From Klebsiella terrigena (GTDB lineage: Bacteria; Pseudomonadota; Gammaproteobacteria; Enterobacterales; Enterobacteriaceae), in the NCBI RefSeq assembly GCF_006539725.1, contig NZ_BJNO01000001.1:310001-374000 (forward strand): a stretch of 64,000 nucleotides of DNA, given 5' to 3'. Positions 55,007 through 64,000 of the stretch are shown here, one piece after another. A program made the translations under genes and the position numbers. Positions within the stretch are counted from its first letter, which is position 1. The number at the start of each line of letters is the position of its first letter. The notes under the pieces are model-generated. The model ran no database searches. It was not told where the DNA came from and was given only the letters and a program-made list of their open reading frames with translations.

Positions 55007-55768
55007 ATGACACACTCTATGACTAATTCTGCTGAAGCGATGATGATTTCGCTCGAAAATGTGAATAAATGGTACGGTCAGTTCCACGTATTGAAAGATA
55101 TTAACCTGCAGGTGAAGCCCCGCGAGCGGATAGTACTCTGCGGCCCCTCTGGCTCGGGTAAATCGACCACCATCCGCTGCATCAATCACCTGGAAGAACA
55201 TCAGCAAGGGCGTATCGTCGTTGATGGCATTCATCTCAACGATGATGTCCGCAACATAGAGCGGGTGCGAACTGAAGTTGGCATGGTATTTCAACACTTT
55301 AATCTTTTTCCTCACCTGACCGTTTTGCAGAACTGTACGTTGGCGCCGACCTGGGTGCGTAAGATGCCAACGAAGGAAGCGGAAGCGCTGGCAATGCACT
55401 ATCTGCAGCGAGTCCGTATTGCTGAGCATGCGCATAAGTTCCCGGGGCAGCTGTCCGGTGGTCAGCAGCAGCGCGTAGCCATTGCCCGCTCACTGTGCAT
55501 GAAGCCAAAAATCATGCTGTTTGATGAACCCACCTCAGCGCTTGATCCGGAGATGGTCAAAGAGGTGCTCGATACCATGATTGGCCTGGCGGAAGACGGC
55601 ATGACGATGCTTTGCGTCACCCATGAAATGGGCTTTGCGCGCACGGTCGCTGACCGGGTTATCTTTATGGACCGCGGCGAGATTGTCGAACAGGCTCCGC
55701 CGCAGGAGTTCTTCGCCCATCCAAAATCAGAACGTACCCGCGCGTTTCTGTCGCAGGTTATTCACTAA
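55007..55768 (+). CDS. yhdZ: General L-amino-acid ABC transporter ATPase (YhdZ/AapP type)
   Basis: The 253-residue ATPase has Walker A ([14 protein letters not shown]), signature [17 protein letters not shown], Walker B ([12 protein letters not shown]) and switch His ([20 protein letters not shown]). It starts 8 bases after the permease stop and ends the operon; a terminator-like hairpin follows. Confidence 0.92.
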   Translation: MTHSMTNSAEAMMISLENVNKWYGQFHVLKDINLQVKPRERIVLCGPSGSGKSTTIRCINHLEEHQQGRIVVDGIHLNDDVRNIERVRTEVGMVFQHFNLFPHLTVLQNCTLAPTWVRKMPTKEAEALAMHYLQRVRIAEHAHKFPGQLSGGQQQRVAIARSLCMKPKIMLFDEPTSALDPEMVKEVLDTMIGLAEDGMTMLCVTHEMGFARTVADRVIFMDRGEIVEQAPPQEFFAHPKSERTRAFLSQVIH

Positions 55769-55800
55769 ACGTTAATCACTAAACCTGAAAGGACGTCACG

Positions 55801-55841
55801 GCTTAAATACCCCTCAGCGGCGGCAGAGCGGGTATTTAAGC
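55801..55841 (+). terminator. Terminator after the YhdWXYZ-type operon
   Basis: A perfect 12-bp stem (GCTTAAATACCC / GGGTATTTAAGC) with a 17-base loop is followed by GCTCGTTTTAT. It begins 33 bases after the ATPase stop. The rest of 55842-56075 shows no gene. Confidence 0.6.
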
Positions 55842-56075
55842 GCTCGTTTTATCGCGTCACGGTCAATCAGGGAAGCGATCACGCGGCAGATCTACCGCAA
55901 TCGTCAGGGCGAGCGTTGCTCTGCCATCAACAACGGGCCCTCCTCATCTCCAGCCGTTAACCCGCGTGTCCAGAAGATTCCGGGAGTCAGCGGCTGAAGG
56001 CTATCCCTCATTGCGGCCTGTGGCCGGTTTACCTAAGCTAAAGCTGTAATGTAAATCGCCCATAAGGAGATCATC

Positions 56076-56225
56076 ATGACCGGCTTACCATCCGACGATC
56101 GTCATCCCGCTGAAGATAAAGTCCACAAAGACCGGCGCCTGTTGACCGGCGACAGCCCGCTGGCCTCCAACAATCCCGGCAAGCTGGCCGCAAAAACGCT
56201 GCTTGCCGACGTCGCGGCGCGATGA
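56076..56225 (+). pseudogene. Internally deleted hchA (Hsp31/glyoxalase III) remnant
   Basis: A 49-codon frame with a strong AAGGAG site. The N-terminus ([14 protein letters not shown]) resembles the beginning of HchA proteins. It jumps directly to [20 protein letters not shown], which matches the C-terminal end of E. coli HchA (HKDRKLLTGDSPFAANALGK). About 230 residues including the catalytic Cys are absent. The frame and start signals remain, so the short peptide may still be made. Confidence 0.65.
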
Positions 56226-56303
56226 GCGGCGCCAATGCGGATGAACCCTTTTCAGCCGCACTCGCCGCCAGTCGCCCTGACGCGGTGTATCGGAAATCTG
56301 ACA

Positions 56304-57317
56304 ATGAGAACAACGATGCCATTACCTGAATATATGAACGAGGTTGAAATAACCTCTCCCGGCGGACCTGAGGTGCTCCGGGTTCGCAAAGCGCCCCTGC
56401 CGCTGCCCGGCCCCGATGAGGTGCTGGTGCACGTTGCCGCTGCGGGCGTAAACCGTCCGGATGTGATACAGCGGCAGGGAAAGTACCCTATGCCCGACGG
56501 CGTCACTCCGGTACCCGGCCTTGAAGTGGCCGGGAATATTGTGGCGATAGGTGACAACGTCACTGATTGGGCGATCGGCGACAAGGTGTGTGGCCTGACC
56601 AACGGCGGCGGCTACGCGGAATACTGCCTGCTACCCGCGACGCAGTGCCTGCCGGTCCCGACGGGCGTGAGCATGATCGAGGCTGCCGCGATAGCGGAAA
56701 CGTTCTTTACCGTGTGGGCCAATCTGTTTCAAATGGCTAAGGCCAAACGCGGCGATCGGGTCCTCATCCACGGCGGCACCAGCGGCATCGGCACCACCGC
56801 GCTGATGCTGTGCGCAGCCTTCGGGATCGAGTGCTTTGCCACCGCAGGCTCGGAGGATAAATGCGCCGCCGTTGCCGCCCTCGGGGGGCAACCCATCAAC
56901 TATCGTACCGATGATTTTGCCGCCGTCATCCTCAGCCAGACGCGGGGACGCGGTGTCGATATTATTCTCGACATCATGGGCGCCTCCTACTTCAAGTCGA
57001 ATCTGACCGCGCTGGCGCGCGATGGCCGCCTGGTGGTGATCGGCTTCCTCGGCGGCGCCATCGCAGACGGCGTTGACCTGCAGGCCATGGCGCTGAAGCG
57101 CGCGACCATTACCGGTTCAACCATGCGGGCAAGAACCGCGCAGGAGAAGGCGCGCATCGCCGCTGAGCTCCGCGCGCAGGTCTGGCCGCTGCTGGCCTCG
57201 GGCCAGTGTCGGCCCGTCATTGATCAGGTTTTCCGCCTTGAGGATGCCCCGCTGGCGCACGCCAGGATGGAGCGCGGGGATCACATAGGCAAAATTGTGC
57301 TCCAGGTGACAGGTTAA
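56304..57317 (+). CDS. NAD(P)H:quinone oxidoreductase of the zinc-free ADH type
   Basis: The 337-residue MDR protein has [38 protein letters not shown] and the nucleotide-binding [17 protein letters not shown]. It lacks the zinc-ligand Cys cluster, as in PIG3/QorA-type enzymes. The ATG at 56304 is preferred (GGAAA site); ATGs at 56235 and 56316 are alternatives. Its end overlaps the riboflavin synthase gene end by 4 bases. Confidence 0.83.
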   Translation: MRTTMPLPEYMNEVEITSPGGPEVLRVRKAPLPLPGPDEVLVHVAAAGVNRPDVIQRQGKYPMPDGVTPVPGLEVAGNIVAIGDNVTDWAIGDKVCGLTNGGGYAEYCLLPATQCLPVPTGVSMIEAAAIAETFFTVWANLFQMAKAKRGDRVLIHGGTSGIGTTALMLCAAFGIECFATAGSEDKCAAVAALGGQPINYRTDDFAAVILSQTRGRGVDIILDIMGASYFKSNLTALARDGRLVVIGFLGGAIADGVDLQAMALKRATITGSTMRARTAQEKARIAAELRAQVWPLLASGQCRPVIDQVFRLEDAPLAHARMERGDHIGKIVLQVTG

Positions 57318-57973
57318 AGGTGCGGCCAGGCAGCAAACGGGGCGACCTGGCGCCCCTTTTCTTCGGCGACGGCGGCCAGCACGCGCTCCACGGTATCGAT
57401 CGTCGCCTGAGTCTGCGGATCGATTTCAATATTCACCTGCTCAGCGACCTTTTTCGTCCCCAGCGTGGTGCGCTGCAGCGTCTCCGGGATCAGGTGCACG
57501 CAAAAACGCAGCGGCAGCACTTCACCCACGGTCAGGCTGATCCCGTCCACGCCGATATAGCCTTTGTAGAGGATATACTTCATGGCCGCCGGGTCCCGCA
57601 GCCTAAACCACATCTGACGGTTGTGCTCAGAGGCCACGATTTGCACCACTTCTGCGGTGGTCATAATATGGCCTGACATCAGGTGTCCGCCTATTTCATC
57701 ATTGAATCTGGCGGCGCGCTCAACGTTCACGCTGTCACCTTCCCTGAGCGCTCCTAGGCTGGTCGCCCGCAGGGTTTCGTCCATTAAATCAAAGCTCACC
57801 CGCGCGCCTTCAATACGCGTGACCGTCAAACAGCAGCCGTTATTCGCCACCGAGCTGCCGGGTTCGAGCCCCGCCAGCATAGCCGCGGGCAGCTCTATGG
57901 CGTGGCTGCGGAAATGGCTTTTTTCTTCAATGGACAGCACTTTCGCCATCCCCTGGACAATACCGGTAAACAT
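57314..57973 (-). CDS. Riboflavin synthase alpha-chain paralogue
   Basis: The 219-residue protein has two lumazine-binding repeats ([20 protein letters not shown] and [20 protein letters not shown]). The signature [10 protein letters not shown] and [13 protein letters not shown] match E. coli RibC closely along the length. It dismutates 6,7-dimethyl-8-ribityllumazine to riboflavin. It lies next to the nif cluster and is probably a second copy besides the housekeeping gene, but the latter is outside the window. Confidence 0.85.
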   Translation of the reverse strand: MFTGIVQGMAKVLSIEEKSHFRSHAIELPAAMLAGLEPGSSVANNGCCLTVTRIEGARVSFDLMDETLRATSLGALREGDSVNVERAARFNDEIGGHLMSGHIMTTAEVVQIVASEHNRQMWFRLRDPAAMKYILYKGYIGVDGISLTVGEVLPLRFCVHLIPETLQRTTLGTKKVAEQVNIEIDPQTQATIDTVERVLAAVAEEKGRQVAPFAAWPHL

Positions 57974-58064
57974 AGCGTTCCCCTGTCAACATTGGTTACG
58001 GAAAGTCGTTAAAGAGCAAATCCCTCTGCATTGTCTCCTTTCATCCCGGCTCTGCGGCTCGGCG

Positions 58065-61000
58065 TTATTCGTCCCCGGCCAGCGACTGATACTTCCTGAA
58101 CCGCTCTTTGGCATCCTCCTCCGTCCGTTCGAACAGCGCGTCCGCGAGATGTGGCGTGGTTTTGTGCAGCGAGGCATAGCGCACCTCGCCGAGCAGAAAG
58201 TCGCGGAAGCTCTCTTCAGGCTCTTCGGAATCAAGGACAAACGGCGTCCTGCCTTCCGCCTTGCGCTGCGGATGATAGCGCCACAGATGCCAGTATCCCG
58301 CCGCCACCGCGCGTTTCGCCTCCCGCTGGCTGCAGCTCATCCCGGCCTTCAGTCCGTGGTTGATACAGGCGGCATAGGCAATCACCAGCGACGGTCCCGG
58401 CCAGGCCTCGGCTTCGGCAATCGCGCGCAGGGTCTGATCTTTGTCGGCCCCCATCGCAATCTGCGCGACGTAGACATTGCCGTAGCTCATCGCCATCATG
58501 CCGAGGTCTTTCTTACCGGTGCGTTTGCCCTGGGCGGCGAATTTGGCGATAGCCGCCGTCGGGGTCGATTTCGACGACTGCCCGCCGGTATTGGAGTAGA
58601 CCTCGGTATCAAACACCAGGATATTGACGTCCTCCCCGCTGGCCAGCACGTGATCGAGACCGCCGAAGCCGATATCGTACGCCCAGCCGTCACCGCCAAA
58701 TATCCACTGCGAGCGTCGGGTAAAGTAGTCCCGGTTCTGCCAGAGCTGCTCGAGTAGCGGAGACTGCTCTTTCTCCTGCGCCAGTTGTTCGCTTAGCCGG
58801 TCCGCGCGCTCGCGGGTTCCCTCTCCTTCATCCTGCTGCGCCAGCCACTGGCTCATCGCCGCTTTAAGCGCCTCGCTCACCGGCAGCGCCAGCGCCGAGG
58901 TCATATCATCGGCGATCTGTTTGCGGATAGCCTGGCCGCCGAGCATCATGCCGAGGCCAAACTCGGCATTGTCTTCAAACAGCGAGTTCGCCCACGCCGG
59001 GCCATGGCCGCGATGGTTGGTGGTATAGGGAATGGATGGCGCGCTGGCCCCCCAGATAGAGGAGCAGCCGGTGGCGTTGGCAATCATCATCCGGTCGCCA
59101 AAAAGCTGGGTGATCAGGCGCGCATAGGGCGTCTCCCCGCAGCCGGCGCAGGCGCCGGAAAACTCCAGCAGCGGCGTCTCAAACTGGCTGCCTTTAACCG
59201 TGGTTTTACGAAACGGATTGCTTTTCGGCGCCAGCGCCAGCGCGTAGTCCCAGACCGGCGCCATTCGGCGCTGGCTATCGAGAGGCTGCATTTTCAGCGC
59301 CTTGCCGCGTGAAGGACAGGTATCGACGCAGTTACCGCAGCCGGAGCAGTCCAGCGGCGAGATAGCCAGATGGTAGCCGTACTCCTTCGCCCCCTGCGCG
59401 GGCTTGCTCAACAGCGCCGCCGGCGCCGCATCCAGCTCGTCGCCGCTCAGCAGCGCCGGGCGGATCGCCGCGTGCGGGCAAATGAAGGCGCACTGGTTAC
59501 ACTGCGTACAGCCGTCGGGATCCCAGACCGGCACCTCCAGCGCAATGCCGCGCTTCTCCCATGCGGCGGTACCCGACGGAAAAGTGCCGTCCTCCATGCC
59601 GATAAAGGCGCTAACCGGCAGCTGGTCGCCGCGCTGGCGGTTCATCGGCTGCAGGATGTCGCGGATGAAGTCCGGCATCAGGACCGAGGGCTGCGGGGTC
59701 GGTTCATCCAGCGTCGCCCAGTGCGGCGGAACCGTCACCTGATGCAGCGACGCCATGCCGAGGTCAATCGCCCGCTGGTTCATCTCAATGACGCTTGCCC
59801 CCTTGTTGCCGTAGCTCTTTTCCACCGCCTGCTTGAGATAGTTCGCGGCGGTCTGCGGATCGATAATCGCCGCCAGCTTAAAGAACGCCGCCTGCATCAG
59901 CATATTAAAGCGCCCGCCCAGCCCCAGCTCGCGGGCAATATCAACGGCGTTGAGGGTGTAAAAGCGGATATTTTCCCGCGCCAGATAGCGCTTAAAGCCG
60001 GCGGGCAGGTGCTGCTCAAGCTCGGCATCGGACCAGCTGCAGTTGAGCAAAAAGGTCCCCCCCGGCTTTAACCCATCCAGCAGCTCATAGCGTTCAACCC
60101 AGGACTGCTGCGAACAGGAGATAAAATCCGCCTGGTGGATCAGATAGGGCGAGGTAATCGGCCGGTCGCCGAAGCGCAGGTGCGACACGGTAATGCCGCC
60201 GGATTTTTTCGAGTCGTAGGAAAAATAGGCCTGCGCGTAGAGATCGGTCCTGTCGCCGATAATCTTGATCGCACTTTTATTCGCCCCAACCGTGCCGTCC
60301 GAGCCCATCCCCCAGAATTTACAGGCGGTGATGCCGGCGTGAGAAACCTCCAGCGCCTTCTGGCGCGGCGGCAATGAGGTAAAGGTGACATCATCGACAA
60401 TCCCCAGCGTGAAGCCATCCATCGGCAGCGGCCTGTTGAGATTGTCAAACACGGTGGCGATATCGTTGGGCAGAACGTCCTTCCCGCCCAGCGCATAGCG
60501 GCCGCCGACAATCAGCGGCGGATCGTCGTGCTGATAGAAAGCGTTTTTAATCTCCAGACACAGCGGCTCGGCCTGGGCCCCGGGCTCCTTAGTACGATCG
60601 AGTACGGCAATGCGCCGGACGGATGTCGGCAGCTGAGCAAAGAAGTGCGCCAGCGAAAAGGGGCGGAACAGGTGCACGCTGAGCAAGCCGACCTTCTCTC
60701 CCGCCGCGTTCAGCGTCTCCACCACCTCCTGGACGGTGTCGCACACCGATCCCATCGCGATAATCACCCGTTCGGCATCCGCCGCGCCGGAATAGTTGAA
60801 CAGATGGTACTCCCGTCCGGTAATGGCGCTGATTTGCGCCATATAGCCTTCTACCAGCTCGGGAAGAGCCTGGTAAAAGCGGTTCCCCGCTTCCCGCTCC
60901 TGAAAGTAGATATCAGGGTTTTGCGCGGTGCCGCGAATGACCGGATGATCCGGATGCAGCGCGTTACGGCGAAAGCTCTCCAGCGCGGGCCGGTCGAGCA

Positions 61001-61580
61001 GCGTTTCCAGCTGCTCATACTCCAGCACCTCGATTTTTTGAATTTCGTGCGAGGTGCGAAAGCCGTCGAAGAAATTAATGAACGGGATACGCCCCTTTAT
61101 CGCCGCCAGGTGCGCCACGGCGGAGAGGTCCATCACCTGCTGAACGTTGTTCTCCGCCAGCATCGCGCAGCCGGTCTGGCGAACCGCCATCACGTCCTGA
61201 TGATCGCCGAAGATATTGAGCGAGTTGGTCGCCAGCGCCCTGGCGCTAACGTGAAAAACCCCCGGCAGCAGCTCTCCGGCTATTTTGTAGAGGTTGGGGA
61301 TCATCAGCAGCAGCCCCTGCGACGCGGTATAGGTGGTGGTGAGCGCCCCGGCCTGCAGCGCCCCGTGCACCGCCCCCGCGGCGCCGGCTTCCGATTGCAT
61401 CTCCATCAAGCGCACCGGCTGACCAAATAGGTTCTTTTTCCCCTGTGCCGCCCATTCGTCGACGTTTTCCGCCATCGGCGTGGAGGGCGTGATCGGGTAG
61501 ATAGCCGCCACATCGGTAAAGGCGTAGGAGATCCAGGCCGCCGCAGCGTTGCCATCCATTGTTTTCATTTTTCCGGACAT
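58065..61580 (-). CDS. nifJ: Pyruvate:flavodoxin oxidoreductase NifJ
   Basis: The 1171-residue protein equals the length of Klebsiella NifJ and matches it throughout (MSGKMKTMDGNAAAAWISYA, YPITPSTPMAENVDEWA). The ferredoxin-type region near residues 680-760 has GCTQCNQCAFICPHAA and DCSGCGNCVDTCPSRGK, each binding a 4Fe-4S cluster. The C-terminal thiamine-diphosphate domain has ACAGCGETPYARL and GGDGWAYDIGFGGLDHVLAS. It oxidises pyruvate to acetyl-CoA and reduces flavodoxin NifF for nitrogenase. It is divergent from nifH with its own sigma-54 promoter. Confidence 0.97.
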   Translation of the reverse strand: MSGKMKTMDGNAAAAWISYAFTDVAAIYPITPSTPMAENVDEWAAQGKKNLFGQPVRLMEMQSEAGAAGAVHGALQAGALTTTYTASQGLLLMIPNLYKIAGELLPGVFHVSARALATNSLNIFGDHQDVMAVRQTGCAMLAENNVQQVMDLSAVAHLAAIKGRIPFINFFDGFRTSHEIQKIEVLEYEQLETLLDRPALESFRRNALHPDHPVIRGTAQNPDIYFQEREAGNRFYQALPELVEGYMAQISAITGREYHLFNYSGAADAERVIIAMGSVCDTVQEVVETLNAAGEKVGLLSVHLFRPFSLAHFFAQLPTSVRRIAVLDRTKEPGAQAEPLCLEIKNAFYQHDDPPLIVGGRYALGGKDVLPNDIATVFDNLNRPLPMDGFTLGIVDDVTFTSLPPRQKALEVSHAGITACKFWGMGSDGTVGANKSAIKIIGDRTDLYAQAYFSYDSKKSGGITVSHLRFGDRPITSPYLIHQADFISCSQQSWVERYELLDGLKPGGTFLLNCSWSDAELEQHLPAGFKRYLARENIRFYTLNAVDIARELGLGGRFNMLMQAAFFKLAAIIDPQTAANYLKQAVEKSYGNKGASVIEMNQRAIDLGMASLHQVTVPPHWATLDEPTPQPSVLMPDFIRDILQPMNRQRGDQLPVSAFIGMEDGTFPSGTAAWEKRGIALEVPVWDPDGCTQCNQCAFICPHAAIRPALLSGDELDAAPAALLSKPAQGAKEYGYHLAISPLDCSGCGNCVDTCPSRGKALKMQPLDSQRRMAPVWDYALALAPKSNPFRKTTVKGSQFETPLLEFSGACAGCGETPYARLITQLFGDRMMIANATGCSSIWGASAPSIPYTTNHRGHGPAWANSLFEDNAEFGLGMMLGGQAIRKQIADDMTSALALPVSEALKAAMSQWLAQQDEGEGTRERADRLSEQLAQEKEQSPLLEQLWQNRDYFTRRSQWIFGGDGWAYDIGFGGLDHVLASGEDVNILVFDTEVYSNTGGQSSKSTPTAAIAKFAAQGKRTGKKDLGMMAMSYGNVYVAQIAMGADKDQTLRAIAEAEAWPGPSLVIAYAACINHGLKAGMSCSQREAKRAVAAGYWHLWRYHPQRKAEGRTPFVLDSEEPEESFRDFLLGEVRYASLHKTTPHLADALFERTEEDAKERFRKYQSLAGDE

Positions 61581-61647
61581 TGTTCATTCCTCGAAGGTGA
61601 GAGGCATCTTCGCCGCATCAGCTGGCGGCAAACCCTGTCTGTGCCTC

Positions 61648-61664
61648 AAGCACAGCCCGTGCCA
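61648..61664 (-). promoter_or_regulatory. Sigma-54 promoter of nifJ
   Basis: On the minus strand TGGCACGGGCTGTGCTT, with GG-N10-GC spacing, 68 bases upstream of the nifJ start. Confidence 0.85.
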
Positions 61665-61770
61665 GCTCGCGCATAGCGGAATAGTTTGTGTGAATTCAGC
61701 GGATTAGGTGCCAGGAAGCGCGCGATGACGCAAAGAGATTGCGCGGAATAAGACACAGCGCGCGACAAGC

Positions 61771-61786
61771 TGTTGAACAGCCGACA
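61771..61786. promoter_or_regulatory. NifA upstream activator site, nifJ side
   Basis: TGT-N10-ACA (TGTTGAACAGCCGACA), about 140 bases upstream of the expected nifJ transcription start, the normal NifA enhancer distance. Confidence 0.75.
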
Positions 61787-61818
61787 AAGCCTCCTCTTAT
61801 TAGCTGGCTGAGCGGAAT

Positions 61819-61834
61819 TGTTCTGTTTCCCACA
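61819..61834. promoter_or_regulatory. NifA upstream activator site, nifH side
   Basis: TGT-N10-ACA (TGTTCTGTTTCCCACA), about 130 bases upstream of the expected nifH transcription start, matching the known position of the Klebsiella nifH UAS. Confidence 0.85.
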
Positions 61835-61900
61835 TTTGGTGGCCCTATTGTGCCGTTTTGTTTTACGTCCGCCGCGGTCGATAAAATTTAACTGATTATT

Positions 61901-61913
61901 TATCAATTAGTTA
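61901..61913 (+). promoter_or_regulatory. IHF site of the nifH promoter
   Basis: TATCAATTAGTTA matches the IHF consensus WATCAA-N4-TTR and lies between the NifA site and the -24/-12 element, where IHF bends DNA in Klebsiella nifH. Confidence 0.7.
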
Positions 61914-61919
61914 AATTGA

Positions 61920-62867
<948 letters not shown>

Positions 62868-62883
62868 GCACAGGACAATCATC

Positions 62884-64000
62884 ATGACCAACGCAACAGG
62901 CGAACGTAATCTCGCGCTAATCCAGGAGGTCCTGGAAGTCTTTCCCGAAACCGCGCGTAAAGAGCGCAGAAAGCACATGATGGTCAGCGATCCGCAAATG
63001 GAGAGCGTCGGCAAGTGCATTATCTCTAACCGTAAATCGCAGCCCGGGGTGATGACCGTGCGCGGCTGCGCCTACGCCGGCTCCAAAGGGGTGGTATTCG
63101 GGCCCATTAAGGATATGGCCCATATCTCCCACGGGCCGGTCGGCTGCGGGCAGTACTCGCGCGCCGGGCGTCGCAACTACTTCACCGGGGTCAGCGGCGT
63201 CGACAGCTTCGGCACCCTCAACTTCACCTCCGATTTTCAGGAGCGCGACATCGTCTTCGGCGGTGATAAAAAGCTCACTAAGCTGATTGAAGAGATGGAG
63301 CTGCTGTTCCCGCTCACCAAGGGCATCACCATCCAGTCGGAATGCCCGGTGGGGCTTATCGGCGATGATATCAGCGCGGTCGCCAACGCCAGCAGCAAGG
63401 CGCTGGATAAGCCGGTGATCCCGGTGCGCTGCGAAGGATTTCGCGGCGTATCGCAGTCGCTGGGGCACCATATCGCCAACGACGTGGTTCGCGACTGGGT
63501 GCTCAATAATCGTGAGGGGCAGCCGTTTGCCTCCACCCCTTACGATGTGGCAATCATCGGCGATTACAACATCGGTGGCGACGCCTGGGCCTCGCGCATT
63601 CTGCTCGAAGAGATGGGCCTGCGGGTGGTCGCCCAGTGGTCCGGCGACGGCACCCTGGTTGAGATGGAGAACACCCCTTTCGTTAAGCTGAATCTGGTCC
63701 ACTGCTACCGTTCGATGAACTACATCGCCCGGCACATGGAAGAAAAGCATCAGATCCCGTGGATGGAGTACAACTTCTTCGGCCCGACCAAAATCGCCGA
63801 ATCGCTGCGCAAAATTGCCGACCAGTTTGACGACGTCATTCGCGCCAACGCCGAGAAGGTGATCGCCAAATACGAGGGGCAAATGGCGGCGATTATCGCC
63901 AAATATCGCCCGCGGCTGGAGGGGCGCAAGGTGCTGCTCTATATGGGCGGCCTGCGTCCGCGGCACGTCATTGGCGCCTATGAAGATCTCGGCATGGAGA
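62884..64000 (+). CDS. nifD: Nitrogenase MoFe protein alpha chain NifD, 5' part
   Basis: The frame runs from ATG 62884 to the window end, 372 of about 483 residues. P-cluster Cys ligands are visible in [24 protein letters not shown] and [12 protein letters not shown]. The FeMo-cofactor Cys is in [14 protein letters not shown] region or later (the usual Cys275 equivalent is in [16 protein letters not shown]). It encodes half of the nitrogenase catalytic component. nifK should follow beyond the window. Confidence 0.97.
   Translation, partial: MTNATGERNLALIQEVLEVFPETARKERRKHMMVSDPQMESVGKCIISNRKSQPGVMTVRGCAYAGSKGVVFGPIKDMAHISHGPVGCGQYSRAGRRNYFTGVSGVDSFGTLNFTSDFQERDIVFGGDKKLTKLIEEMELLFPLTKGITIQSECPVGLIGDDISAVANASSKALDKPVIPVRCEGFRGVSQSLGHHIANDVVRDWVLNNREGQPFASTPYDVAIIGDYNIGGDAWASRILLEEMGLRVVAQWSGDGTLVEMENTPFVKLNLVHCYRSMNYIARHMEEKHQIPWMEYNFFGPTKIAESLRKIADQFDDVIRANAEKVIAKYEGQMAAIIAKYRPRLEGRKVLLYMGGLRPRHVIGAYEDLGME

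Noticed and set aside
62917-63966. 349-codon minus-strand open frame opposite nifD
   Set aside because: Antisense to nifD, which has all P-cluster cysteines and an intact frame.

Overview
The window looks like chromosome of a nitrogen-fixing enterobacterium of the Klebsiella/Raoultella group. The right end carries nifJ (1171 codons) divergent from nifH (293 codons) and the start of nifD. This arrangement, the protein lengths and the detailed sequences match the classical Klebsiella nif cluster as I know it. The other genes (YhdWXYZ-type transporter, MgtA/B-type ATPase, YncE, TacA/TacT-like module) also fit Enterobacterales. I could run no database search, so species is not assigned.

Layout. 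1-2104: end of a fused ATP-grasp/alpha-E protein and a transglutaminase-like protein. 2143-9902: a nitrile-utilisation cluster on the minus strand (outer-membrane channel, truncated globin, amidase, cobalt-type nitrile hydratase alpha and beta, its activator, cobalt uptake CbtB/CbtA, a degenerate histidine-phosphatase-like protein) with a divergent AraC-type regulator. 10118-18992: an accessory island bounded by a broken tyrosine recombinase and a broken IS. It holds a LuxR-type regulator, a peptidoglycan hydrolase-like protein, a membrane CBS protein, an orphan antitoxin, and a lipase/PhoD-like/unknown-protein operon. 19072-24251: a DUF2493 protein, a Na/Pi cotransporter and a Mg2+ P-type ATPase with a possible PhoP box and proline-containing leader peptide. 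25319-29478: a TetR-type repressor over near-canonical tet operators, with a DHA2 exporter, a TetX-like monooxygenase and a second TetR-family gene. 29505-33305: exported proteins and gene debris. 33306-42860: a carbohydrate/organic acid locus with porin, two paralogous MFS permeases, LacI regulator, DapA-like aldolase/lyase, FAH-family enzyme and Dcu-type carrier. 42996-49064: an eight-gene operon combining a polar amino-acid ABC importer with an ATC hydrolase-like protein, a VOC protein, a P5C-reductase-like protein and an exported alpha/beta hydrolase. 49443-50182: an intact acetyltransferase toxin-antitoxin pair. 50321-55768: a DJ-1/PfpI protein and the YhdWXYZ-type amino-acid transporter. 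56076-57973: an hchA remnant, a quinone oxidoreductase and a riboflavin synthase paralogue. 58065-64000: nifJ, nifH and nifD.

A nitrogen theme links distant parts. Sigma-54 type -24/-12 elements with exact GG-N10-GC spacing lie before nifJ, nifH, the YhdW-type gene and the nitrile-cluster regulator. The last also has an NtrC-like palindrome upstream. Nitriles could be converted to amides, then to acids plus ammonia, under nitrogen limitation. A 14-bp sequence repeated before the nitrile operon and again before its amidase gene is a good candidate for the AraC regulator's operator. All regulatory assignments are inferences from sequence motifs.
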